A program made the position numbers and the translations under genes. DNA of 64,000 bases from Saccharina japonica (Eukaryota > Sar > Phaeophyceae > Laminariales > Laminariaceae), in NCBI GenBank assembly GCA_008828725.1, contig MEHQ01000235.1:124001-188000 (forward strand). Reading direction: 5' to 3'. The notes below the pieces were generated by a model that was given only the letters and a program-made list of their open reading frames with translations, had not been told where the DNA came from and did no database searches. Below, piece after piece: positions 1-9,194 of the stretch (positions are counted from its first letter, which is position 1; the number at the start of each line of letters is the position of its first letter).

Positions 1-239
1 GTCCAGTACGTCGTGCCTGATGAAGGTCTGTGGGGAGCCGGTGTCAAGAAGAGCGACGTACCCAAAAGGCGCGAGAGCGCCTGCTCCACTGTGGATCGCG
101 GTATTGGTGGTAAAAGATGCGTCATCGAGGGTAATGGTGCCTCCAACGAGGCACGGTCCTTGTTCTGACAGCGAGAGGGAGGGGTCAACTCCAGGTGAGA
201 TTGCCAAGACCTCGGAGCTGTGGTCAGCTGGCGCGTTTT
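1..239 (-). other. Retropepsin-like segment, open at the window edge
   Basis: Read on the minus strand, this stretch is open to the left edge of the window. Near positions 20-55 it encodes LLDTGSPQTFI, the hydrophobic-hydrophobic-D-T-G-S signature of aspartic proteases of the retropepsin type. The residues before it are unremarkable. Such a segment is known from LTR-retroelement polyproteins and from domesticated host proteases. It lies directly downstream of the NADAR frame on the same strand. The rest of the protein is outside the window, so I cannot tell an element from a host gene, nor whether the two regions belong to one transcript. Confidence 0.5.
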
Positions 240-243
240 AAAA

Positions 244-1395
244 TTAGGTCGAAAACTCCGGAGGAGGACCTGGGCAAGCGCGGGCCATCGCCAATGGGCG
301 AGGCGGCGCTGGAGAGATCTCATGAATTCCGTCGGGCGAGGAGGGAGTGCAAAATTGATGAGAGGAGGCGGGGTGTGCCAACCCGGCCTCGCTTGCGCGA
401 ATAGTGTCGCGGACGGTGGAAAGAGCTTTCCCGAGCAAATTCTTCCCTTGCCACCGGCGGGGATCTTGGGCCTCGGGGTCGTCCGCCCGGAGACCGATGC
501 CCCAAACGGTGTCAAAAGGGCTGGCTTCCGCTAAAAGCTTGGAGCCAGTGCTCATAAGGTGCTGTTTCATTGCCGAGTTTTGTGTGAACTTGGCAAAAGT
601 GCCTGCCAGGACGGCGTCTTCCCGAACGCGGTCCCAGGTGGCGCCGTCGAAGTTACGCACGGCTCGACCGATGCGTTTGTGTTCGCGCGGGTCCGGCGAG
701 GACATAATCCGAGCCGCTGCGTCGTGGTCGTGAAAAAGGCGAGCCTTTTCAGCCATCATATACTGCTCCGCGCAGGAATATGAGACGTCGTCAACGACAA
801 AGGACGAGGGGGACCACTGTGAAAAATAGGAGGGGGGTTGCCAGAACAGCACCGCCTGCTCCGTTGAGTACTCGAGGGTAGGGTCAAAGACCGACGGTGC
901 CGAACCGCCGGTGGCCGCTATAGCGGTATGGGGGGGCGGCAGTGTACTTCTCTGAGAACACTGGGCCCCTAGTGCACGAGACGAGTCCGATCCCACGTAT
1001 ACTGGCTCGGTGACACCATCGCTCGAAGGCGAAAAATGGCCAGAAGGTTCTCTTACTGCGCCCGATGGTTTCTCGCTGGAACCAAGGGGGGCAGGGGGCT
1101 CTGAGCCCGTTCTGCTTGACGAGAGTTGCGTTTCTTCCGAATTTGATGGGAATTCCATCCGGTTGACCTGACCGGAGGCCGTGGAGTCACCACGGGCTCG
1201 TCGGGCAGTGTCAGGTTTCTCCTGCTCCACTGCAACCGAAGGAGCATTGCGCACGTGGGGTAGCGTGCGCGAAGTCGAATGGGGGCCTGCAGACCCAGAA
1301 AACGACTTTGACAAAAACGGGGCTCGGGTGGTTGGCAACAAAGTGTTCACTAGAGAGGGCTTCCTTCCTGTAGGCCTGCCGGGGAAGGGGGACAA
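244..1395 (-). CDS. NADAR (YbiA-like, DUF1768) domain protein
   Basis: The 383-codon frame has a disordered Ser/Pro-rich N-terminal half (about residues 1-175) and a NADAR domain at about 182-332. Seen in it are LFWQPPSYFSQWSPSSF near the start, CAEQYMMAEKARLF, the IGRAVRNFD segment, a KFTQN motif, LLAEASPFDTVWGIGL and GKNLLGKAL near the end, all in the family order. The family includes E. coli YbiA and plant riboflavin-pathway N-glycosidases, and some members act on ADP-ribosylated substrates; the substrate here cannot be read from sequence. The first residues may be intronic, because a good acceptor (pyrimidine tract then CAG) lies at about 1381 on the minus strand, so the true start may be in an upstream exon. 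A retropepsin-like segment follows on the same strand, which raises the possibility that the domain was carried by a retroelement. Confidence 0.8.
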   Translation of the reverse strand: MSPFPGRPTGRKPSLVNTLLPTTRAPFLSKSFSGSAGPHSTSRTLPHVRNAPSVAVEQEKPDTARRARGDSTASGQVNRMEFPSNSEETQLSSSRTGSEPPAPLGSSEKPSGAVREPSGHFSPSSDGVTEPVYVGSDSSRALGAQCSQRSTLPPPHTAIAATGGSAPSVFDPTLEYSTEQAVLFWQPPSYFSQWSPSSFVVDDVSYSCAEQYMMAEKARLFHDHDAAARIMSSPDPREHKRIGRAVRNFDGATWDRVREDAVLAGTFAKFTQNSAMKQHLMSTGSKLLAEASPFDTVWGIGLRADDPEAQDPRRWQGKNLLGKALSTVRDTIRASEAGLAHPASSHQFCTPSSPDGIHEISPAPPRPLAMARACPGPPPEFST

Positions 1396-1667
1396 GGTAG
1401 CTAATCTTGTCGATTCCTCCTCGAAAGGAAAAAAGGGTGGAGCGGCCCCCGTTATTTCGAGGAAACGCCGAGTCGAGCTTCAACCGAGATTTCGGGGTTC
1501 CGGTGCCGGCCTTCCCGCACCTCAAACCGACCGCCACCACATGGCCGGGAGATGAAGGAGGGGGACACTCTCGCTGAAAAGAGCGACGTGCAGGCGCAAC
1601 AGTCTTGGTGCTGCGCGACGCGTGGCTGGGGAGAACGGAGTCTTAAACTCATGCTGTCGTGCCAACG

Positions 1668-1995
1668 GCTGAGTGGAGCGGCGCTCGAAGCGAAGGCTCC
1701 CGTCGCCTAAAAAATGCCGTAGCTGAGGGGAGCGGCGCTCGAAGCGCGGGATCCCATCGCTGGCGAAGCGGCGCTAATGCGCGGGTTCCCGTATCCTGGC
1801 TGAGGGGAGCGACGCTCGAGGCGCAGGCTCGTCGCTGGCAGAGCGGCGCTGAATGCGCAGTCGCCCGTGCCCTGACTGAGGGGAGCGGCGCGCAAGGCAC
1901 AGGCTCCCGTCACCGACGGAGTAGCGCTTAATTAGCTGTCTCACCCACCCGGGCTGAGAGGGGCGGCGCTCGAGGCGCAGGCTCCCGTCGCGGGC
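1668..1995. repeat. Degenerate ~76-bp minisatellite, about five units
   Basis: The phrase GCTGAGGGGAGCGGCGCTCG, or a close variant, starts near 1668, 1722, 1799, 1875 and 1951. Later spacings are 76-77 bp and the first is shorter. Units differ by small indels, so the reading frames crossing it are not conserved. Confidence 0.8.
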
Positions 1996-2054
1996 ATAGT
2001 GCCATGAAACATTGTAACGGGCAGAGGGGGAGCCCATGGGCTCGTCGCAGAAGC

Positions 2055-2216
2055 AAGTGTGGCTGTGTCGTGCGTCGACCGGATATACGGGACGACGTGC
2101 TGGCCTACAAGTGTGGCTGTGCGCTGCGTCGACCGGGTATACGGGACGACGTGCTGGGCTACAAGTGTGGCTGTGTCGCTGCGTCGACCGGATATACGGG
2201 ACGATGTACTGGGCTT
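2055..2216. repeat. 54-bp tandem repeat, three units
   Basis: Units begin AAGTGTGGCTGTG at 2055, 2109 and 2163. The period is exactly 54 bp (18 codons), but compensating small indels inside the units shift the frame, so I do not read it as coding. Confidence 0.85.
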
Positions 2217-4060
2217 AAGGCCAGCAGGCGAGGCATCATTCGAGGCAGATCGGCGCTGAGCGCTGGATGAGCCTGGAGCACGAGCATCTTGTGAAGTCAA
2301 TGCTTGTGTGTTGAAAAACAAAAGTTATATACGAAGTACATATTTATTTTGGCAGCACTGGCGTCGCCGCGAACACCGAAGACGGAGACATCGGCGAAGA
2401 GGCGGGCGAGAGCGGGACATCACCATCGTGGCCAGACCCAGACAACCGGTTACCTTGTAGACCCAGACAACGGGTTACCTTGTTTCGTGTTTGTTGTGGT
2501 CGTCGATATGTCTGTTCTGCTGACCTTGGCCTTGGTGTTGCCAACGCGAGTGGCCCGAGCGGCGGCGACTCTTGTCTCTGGTTATTCTGGTTGATCGAGC
2601 GCGAGGGGTTGTCATCGTGGCGGCATCGGATTATGCGTGCCTAACAACGTCGGTACGCCGCACCGTCGTCAGTGAGTACGGTGGCTCGCGAAAATGGACA
2701 GGTGTCTACAATGTTTCAATGGGTGCAAGTCTTCGCGGCCGTTTAGGCCGGGGTCCGGTTTTCTCGGAGCGCGGTAGCACGGGCGGTCGGTGAAAGTAGG
2801 CTGCTCCATAGAGGAGTGTCGTCGGTCTCCATGGGGGCCCAGACAGCGAAAACCTCAGCATGGTGGTGGGCGGTTAGGGGCCAGCATATGTATGACAAAT
2901 CAAGCCAAGGGTCAATGAAATGGATGGTATTCATGACATGATAATTACAAGATCCCGTTTGCCATCCAGGCGATAGGGAAGGCGTACGGGCCTGACCACG
3001 CCCCTTACAGGCGGGCCGAGGCCCGACGGGGCGGTTGACCGCGTACCCGTCGAAGAAACAGGAAAGGCGAAATAAATAAATTAAAACGCCATTGAAGGCC
3101 GGGGTTTTATTATTCCCAAAGCACCGAAAGCGAGACACATGGTGCCAACCGTTACAACGGTTCTGATCTCGAAGCAAAGTTCCAGATTAAAACGTGGATC
3201 TTAGCCCAGACCCCGTCCACACCGGCGCGTACTGCCTGTAGTGCGGGTAAGAGATGCCCACTCCGTATTACCACCTAGAATATCACTCGACATGCCCAAA
3301 AGCAGGAGGAAAAAGGGATACACACACCGATGCGTATTAAAAGTACGTGTGCGACACCTGGCGCCGAAATATCAAAGTCCTTCCCCCCTGCAGCAGTATA
3401 ATATCACGCAAAATTCCCGAAGGCAGTTGGAAAAATGGGGGTGCACACGGCGAGCAAAGCTACTTGGCGCGCATTACCCGTTATCCTGACACCATCTCAC
3501 GAAAAACCCGAAGGGATGCGGGGAAAATGAAGGGTGCCGCAAGACTCGCTTCGCTGAAAGACAGCAACCTCCGAAAAGCTGTTGCTGTGTCGCCACAGTT
3601 AAAAAGGACCGCTCCGTAGGCGCTGCAAGAGTCTCCTATCCAGAGGTTTCTCAAACCCAGGCTCGCGAGATCTGTGAACCAGTGCCGAAAAAAGAGGCGT
3701 CCAAACGCGGAGGATGTCAGTGGTGATGCTTGCACGTACGAAGGCTTTGCAAAGGGGATGATCTCAGTCTACGGCCTATGTAGGGGAGATAGAACCCAAG
3801 GAGCCACGCTCGTCACAGATACCGGAAAAAAAACGTCGCTTGAACTGGAACGAGGGCGCTGCCGCACATCATCGGCCGGTTCGATTGACAACAGCGAATA
3901 ATAAATAGAGGTGTGTAATATAGAACACCTAAGAAGATTTTCCGGAGGGATGGTCTCAGCCTACCACCAAAGTAGGGGAGATCATACCTGAAGAGCAGGG
4001 CTTGATTCTACGTACGCACATCCAGTTTTACGAACGCGCGCTATACTGCGGCGAGGTGGG
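2217..4060. other. No gene recognised; weak repeats
   Basis: Only short unconvincing frames are present. A 24-25-bp phrase containing ACCCAGACAAC is doubled at about 2437-2482. A loose ~100-bp repeat (ATATCAC... then GGAAAA...) recurs near 3281, 3399 and 3496. A phrase ending GTAGGGGAGAT is shared by 3760-3795 and 3950-3985. Confidence 0.4.
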
Positions 4061-4433
4061 CGGTTTCCGCAGAAACGGCCACAGCGCTCGCGGCTAAAAC
4101 GGTTGAAAACAACGGTTGCGCGCGGTACTTGAACAAGTACGATGGCGCGAGGACAAATAAAAGTGCTCAAGACGCCCAGCGAAGGGGGCAACGTCCACCA
4201 AAAGGAACAATTCTTGCCTGTCAGTGGTCCAGAAAATCGTGAAGTCGGTTTCCGCAGAAACGGCCACAGCGCTCGCGGCTAAAACGGTTGAAAACAACGG
4301 TTGCGCGCGGTACTTGAACAAGTACGATGGCGCGAGGACAAATAAAAGTGCTCAAGACGCCCAGCGAAGGGGGCAACGTCCACCAAAAGGAACAATTCTT
4401 GCCTGTCAGTGGTCCAGAAAATCGTGAAGTCGG
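4061..4433. repeat. Exact 185-bp tandem duplication
   Basis: Unit one is 4061-4245 and unit two is 4246-4430; the CGG that opens each unit is also found after the second. I see no difference between the two units, so the duplication is recent or is an assembly artefact. Open frames run through both units on both strands, but none resembles a known protein. Confidence 0.9.
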
Positions 4434-4690
4434 CGTGGTTAATGCCGCGCGGAAGCCTCTGCCGCTGAAATAACTCTGTCGTCCACTCCATACCGCGCGT
4501 GGAGTTGCACAATTTTCCCCGTCGTTGGGCCTCGTGATGGCCCACCGATGCAGCCATCCTCGCGAACTGGGCGCCGAGTGTCCTGTACTACGGCGAGTGT
4601 CCCATACGCGGCCAACGGTACAACACAGAGCAAGCGGCGTCCGTGGTGTGGGCCACGGCGCAGGCGGAAGCGGCTCCTGCGAGCCGGCAC

Positions 4691-5995
4691 TCAGCGGTGC
4701 CGAGCGCGGGGTCGGTTAGTCCGATGAACAGCCCGGGAAATGAGCGGGGATGGTGACGGTGGCTGCTGCACCTCGGCCGGCTGCTGGGGCTCTACGCCTG
4801 GTGAGGGCTGCTGATAGGCCTGCTTCCGCTGTCGCTGTTGCTGCAGCTGGTGGGGCGCTCCTAGCAAGGCCAGCCAGAGGGTCTGCAGCTGCTGTAGCTT
4901 CTGCAGCTGTTGGACCACACCGGACGAGGTCGACTGGAATGCATGCTGATGTAGCTGCTGCACCGCGCCGGGAAAGACCTGCCGGAGGGCGTGCTTCATT
5001 GGGGAAGTTCGGGCGGCCGGAGTACTCAATGGAGGGCGAAAAAAAATATCAGGCGCGGTACTGGCAGTATGGGGCGGCAAGGTAGCTTCTGAGTCATAAA
5101 CAGCATGGAAGGAAGTATCAGCAGTAGTCACCACAGCAGGAGCTTGTACATCACTGTTCACAACAGCTGAAGCTGGTACAGCAGGAGTAAGCACCTCTGC
5201 TCCGGCAGCAGAGCCTGTACTGAAAGCGTCGACTTTAACAGCAGTATCGGCGGCTGTAATGAAATCCCTATGAGAAGCATCGTCCACATTAACAGCAGTG
5301 AAGAAAACAGGGAGTATGCTCGTACTGAATTCCAGTGTGTAATCTTCTGAGCGAGGCGCGGGGAAAAAATCACGAACAGCATTTTTGCGCTCTGGCCTCG
5401 TACGAGTACCAGCGGTACTCGGCTGGGCAGCAGCCAGCCCCGTGTCTTGCCCAGAACCAGGTAGAACTGGAGGTGGGTGGCGCAGTCTGCTCGAAGAGTC
5501 AGAGGCGGAGGCGGGCTGGGCAGCTGGGGCGGCCGCGTGCAGCGCGTCGAGAGGCGTGGCCCTACAAGGGTCTAAGTCGGCCGTTGGGCGGAAAGGAGGC
5601 TCGGTCTTCCAGGCCTTGAGAGGCCGAACTTCAGCAGTTGAGTGAGGAGGAAAAGTACCAGGAACAAATTTTCTGCGTACAGCAGTATCGCTTTCTGGCC
5701 TCGTACGAGTACCAGCGGTACTCGGCTGGGCATCAGCCAGCCCCGTGTCTTGCTCAAAGCCAGGTAGAACTGGAAGTTGGAGGCGCAGTCTGCTCGAATT
5801 CTGCTTGGCAGGTGTCGTAGAGTCAGAGTCGGAGGCGGCCTGGCGCAGCGCGTCTAGAGGCAGAGGATCTAAATCAGCCGTTTGGCGGAATGGAGGCTCG
5901 TTCTTCGTCTTGGGGAGCCGAGCGTCATCGAGAGGCTTCCAGGCATCCGAGGTCTTGAGAGGTAAAACAACCTCAGCTGAACAAGAAGGAGCCAT
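4691..5995 (-). CDS. Hypothetical Pro/Ser/Gln-rich protein with internal duplication
   Basis: I do not recognise this 434-codon frame. The N-terminal half contains two copies of a ~120-residue module: EPPFRQTADLDP and EPPFRPTADLDP open the copies, followed in each by LDAL, SSRLR, PVLPG and AAQPSTAGTRTRPE-like phrases. The middle is Val/Ala/Thr-rich. The C-terminal quarter is Gln-rich with Pro runs and a Leu/Gln heptad-like stretch that could form a coiled coil. There is no signal peptide or membrane span. Upstream, about 6029-6382 on the same strand is also open and Pro-rich and could be a first exon. Low complexity and lack of a domain make this uncertain; it may be an old repeat read by chance. 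Confidence 0.35.
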   Translation of the reverse strand: MAPSCSAEVVLPLKTSDAWKPLDDARLPKTKNEPPFRQTADLDPLPLDALRQAASDSDSTTPAKQNSSRLRLQLPVLPGFEQDTGLADAQPSTAGTRTRPESDTAVRRKFVPGTFPPHSTAEVRPLKAWKTEPPFRPTADLDPCRATPLDALHAAAPAAQPASASDSSSRLRHPPPVLPGSGQDTGLAAAQPSTAGTRTRPERKNAVRDFFPAPRSEDYTLEFSTSILPVFFTAVNVDDASHRDFITAADTAVKVDAFSTGSAAGAEVLTPAVPASAVVNSDVQAPAVVTTADTSFHAVYDSEATLPPHTASTAPDIFFRPPLSTPAARTSPMKHALRQVFPGAVQQLHQHAFQSTSSGVVQQLQKLQQLQTLWLALLGAPHQLQQQRQRKQAYQQPSPGVEPQQPAEVQQPPSPSPLISRAVHRTNRPRARHR

Positions 5996-6439
5996 AGCCG
6001 GGGGCGTGAGGGGCTCGACTTGCTCTCCTCAAGAGCAAGGAGGTCGTGGCTCAGAGGCCTGTCTTGTGGACGGATCCGTACGCGTGAAGGGCTCGACTTG
6101 CAATCCCGGTGGGCAAAGAGATCGCGGCTCACAGGCTGGTCTTCGTGGCGAAATCGCAGCAGCTCCGTCCCCTAATCGGGTCCTCCAGTCCTCAGGTTGA
6201 TCTGTTGTACTTGGCGCTTGATCTTCATCGGCGCTTCGTAAACGGTGGCCCAGCAAGGGGTCCTGGGGTTCAGGGTCCTGGTCTGGGCCGCCGCGAAGGG
6301 GAGCAGATCCTCCTCGTTCTTGAGTCGACATCAGAGATGATTGATGAGCGGAGCAAAGCTGCTCTACAAGCTGTGAAAACACGAACGGCTGTAAAAACCG
6401 AGTACGAGCAAAACTTTTCCTCCGTTGTTCAGGCTAGTT

Positions 6440-6510
6440 CTGCCGAATGCAACGCCAAATGTGAGGAGTCCTCGTACACCCAGGTTCCTCACATTTGGCG
6501 TCGTCGGCAG
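6440..6510. other. Strong hairpin, ~25-bp arms and ~20-nt loop
   Basis: The left arm starts CTGCCGA and ends ACGCCAAATGTGAGGA. The right arm is its reverse complement apart from one small asymmetric internal loop. Size and shape resemble a short small-RNA precursor or the remains of a palindromic element. No gene flanks it closely. Confidence 0.7.
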
Positions 6511-7004
6511 GAGAACACTTCAGCGTTGACCACTCATAACATTCCCGAAATCACAAAACCACGGAAACAAAGGAAACCTATACGCAACGTCTAACTGTTT
6601 GGCAGCTCTTTTATCTTTGGTTGTGTTCATGCTACGTATCATTGTAATACTATTTTCCCCCCTATGTTCCACTCTGTTATCATTTTAAGTTTTCTTCTTT
6701 TTCTCTTGCATGCGCGCGATCACGGGGTTGGTGCATTATATGATGATTCACGTACAGAACACTACAACAGTAAGCGACTCATCAAAACCATGCAAGCATA
6801 TACGCAAAATGGGGGACAAGGGGATCTATGGGTATGTCTCAACTGTTCGTCTTTCCATCCATTATTTGATTTATACTGGTAGGTATATTGTACGTGGCAT
6901 ATTATTAGTGTTTCATTTTTGTCACCCGACAATGTGTACGTAGCCTTATTATTAATGGTGAAAATTACAGGGTTCTTTACGGTGCAGTTTTCCTTTGTGC
7001 TCTC

Positions 7005-7480
7005 TTGAAAACCGCACCGCACCGCACCGTAGGTTTTGCGACTTCGAAAAACCGCACCGAACCGCACCGCAGGAAACAAAATATAAACAAACCGCACCGT
7101 AGGGTTCACGACATCTGAAAACCGCACCGAACTGCACCGTGGGATGCATGAAAAAAACGAACCGCACCGTAAGATTTTCGAAATCTGAAAACAGCACCGA
7201 ACCGCACTGTAAGATTGCCGATTTCTGAATACCGCACCGAACCACACCGTAAGATTCCTGATTTTTGAAAACCGCACCGAACCGCACCGTAAGATTCCTG
7301 ATTTCTAAAAACCGCACCGAACCGCACCGTAGGAGATGCATGCAAAAACCGAACCGCACCGTGGGATTCCAAATATCGGATAACCGCACCGAACCGCACC
7401 CCAATATTTTTGCTTTCTAAAAACCACACCGAACAGGACCGTAGGATTTTCGAAACGAAAAACGCACCGAGCACGGACGG
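7005..7480. repeat. 40-bp minisatellite
   Basis: The phrase ACCGCACCGAACCGCACCGT recurs with small changes; unit starts at 7191, 7231, 7271 and 7311 are exactly 40 bp apart, with more degenerate units on both sides. Because 40 is not a multiple of three, overlapping long frames appear on the minus strand; these are products of the repeat. Confidence 0.9.
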
Positions 7481-7966
7481 TTAACCGTAAAAAACCCTGG
7501 AAATTTTGTGCTGCTGTGTGCCAACATGATTCACCCAGGTCCCAATAAGTCCACACCAAAAACGGTGATTCGCAACCGCCGAATACTACGAAAACCAGGT
7601 GCCCACCTCCGTGTTCAATTAGCCCTACACCTTCAACTTCCTCCCCGTTGACGTCCGAGGAAGCATCGAGCGACAACCCCCTCTCCATACAATTTCCTTG
7701 TTTGCAGCTGCTACTTTATGATGATTATCCTGCCTTGAGACAGAAACAAGCAATCCTTCGATATGTTTGCTCAAGTAATCCAACGTATTTTTGACGTCCG
7801 ACAATGTGTAGCATGAGCTTCAACGTTCATAACTCGTAAGCACCCGAAATATTAAAAAACGGAAAAGTAGCGTCCTTGCTATTGAGTCAATATTTATAAT
7901 ACGAGCCGCTCACACTTGTGGCCCTACCGCCGTGGGGGCGGGGGGGCTTTTTATTCCCTAGTACTG
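7481..7966. other. No gene recognised
   Basis: Unique sequence between the minisatellite and the Copia element, with a G run at about 7935-7947. I see no convincing coding or RNA signal. Confidence 0.4.
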
Positions 7967-7971
7967 GTATA

Positions 7972-8667
7972 TGTTAAAGATACCACCAGATGGTACTTTG
8001 CAGTAGGCTGCAAAGGCTGGTGCTGGTAGTCGTTAGACTGACCGAGCAGACACGCTGTGTTAAGGATGTGAGAAGTTGATAACGCTTAGAAGGTTCGCTT
8101 CACTCCACTTCATATAAATTAAGTTGATGATACCAGCGATTGACGCTCGTCCTGTGTCAATGCAGTAGAGCCGCTTGGTAGAGCTAGACGTCGCAACCAG
8201 GGAAGGGGTAGACAAACCACGCCACAATCGCAGGGAAGTCAGACGCAGAACTGAGCTAGGATATCCGCCTACGAACTCTGTACTCGTGGATATCCGGTAG
8301 GTACGTTACACAAAGAAATGCGGCGCAACCTGAAATAACGTGGTGGAACCTAAACCAATCAGCTTCAACATATATAGATAATCTGTACAAGCGTAACATT
8401 CCAACAGACCCGCCAAGCACACTGTTGCCGTATTGTCCAGAATAACCTTGTACCTGATACCTGGAAGGTTTTGCCTATGATACGATACGCATTGACTCCG
8501 CAGTGTTCCTATCCGCTACGAGTATAAGATGACATTGTCGTACTGATGAGCAACTCTGTATGCTACATGCTACTGCTGTGGCGCTGCAGCAAGTGCTAAC
8601 ATCGAGCTGGACATTCGCTACAGAACATTGATAATGACAAGAAACGGATTTCATCCATTTCTTAACA
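7972..8667 (-). repeat. Copia element, 3' LTR
   Basis: A 696-bp long terminal repeat, TGTTAA...TTAACA. The minus-strand sequence ending at its edge (8668-8690) is purine-rich, GAGGGGGAG, as expected for a polypurine tract priming plus-strand synthesis. Confidence 0.93.
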
Positions 8668-9194
8668 CTCCCCCTCAATGGATGTCGAGTCTCAAATACA
8701 GCTGCAATGCCTCAAATCAATGTCCTTGTTACCTAAACCCTCCACCGTGGGGTTAGACCCAGCTTATGGCTTCTGCAATAAAACCTCGTTGTAACTGATG
8801 TCTTCTTTCACTGGTGAGTTTGACCATGCAACGCAATGCATGTGTATACAACAAAGTCACTCTGAATCAAGAAAAAACATCGATCGAAACGCATTAAGGG
8901 CCCATTCAAGCCACTCGTTCGGATAACTGCCTTTCAGAAGGCGAACGGAATGGTTTAAAGTATGTTGTGTGCAACACTGACTCTCGAACAACTCCCCCAT
9001 TCGCGCGAACGTAGAAAAACAAACAATATACAATAAAATTAAATAAATAAAATAAACCAGGGTTACCTACTTCAGACCTTGAACTAGTTGACAAGCTCGA
9101 GGAGGTAGCGGTGCCTATGCTTGCTGAGATACTTAGTGCCGATGTCAGCGAGTTCGTCTCCCGTCTTCACGTAGTAGTGGATGGAGATTATTCC
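8668..9194 (-). other. Copia element, non-coding 3' internal part
   Basis: Lies between the RNase H region and the 3' LTR. I see no protein signal; the polypurine tract is at the LTR edge. Confidence 0.6.

Noticed and set aside
2004-2270. A Cys-rich repeat protein (KCGC units of 18 residues)
   Set aside because: Small indels between units shift the frame, so the repeat is not kept as protein.
7106-7688. Long overlapping minus-strand frames with VRFGAVF-type repeats
   Set aside because: They follow from the 40-bp minisatellite; all frames stay open because the unit lacks stops and 40 is not a multiple of three.
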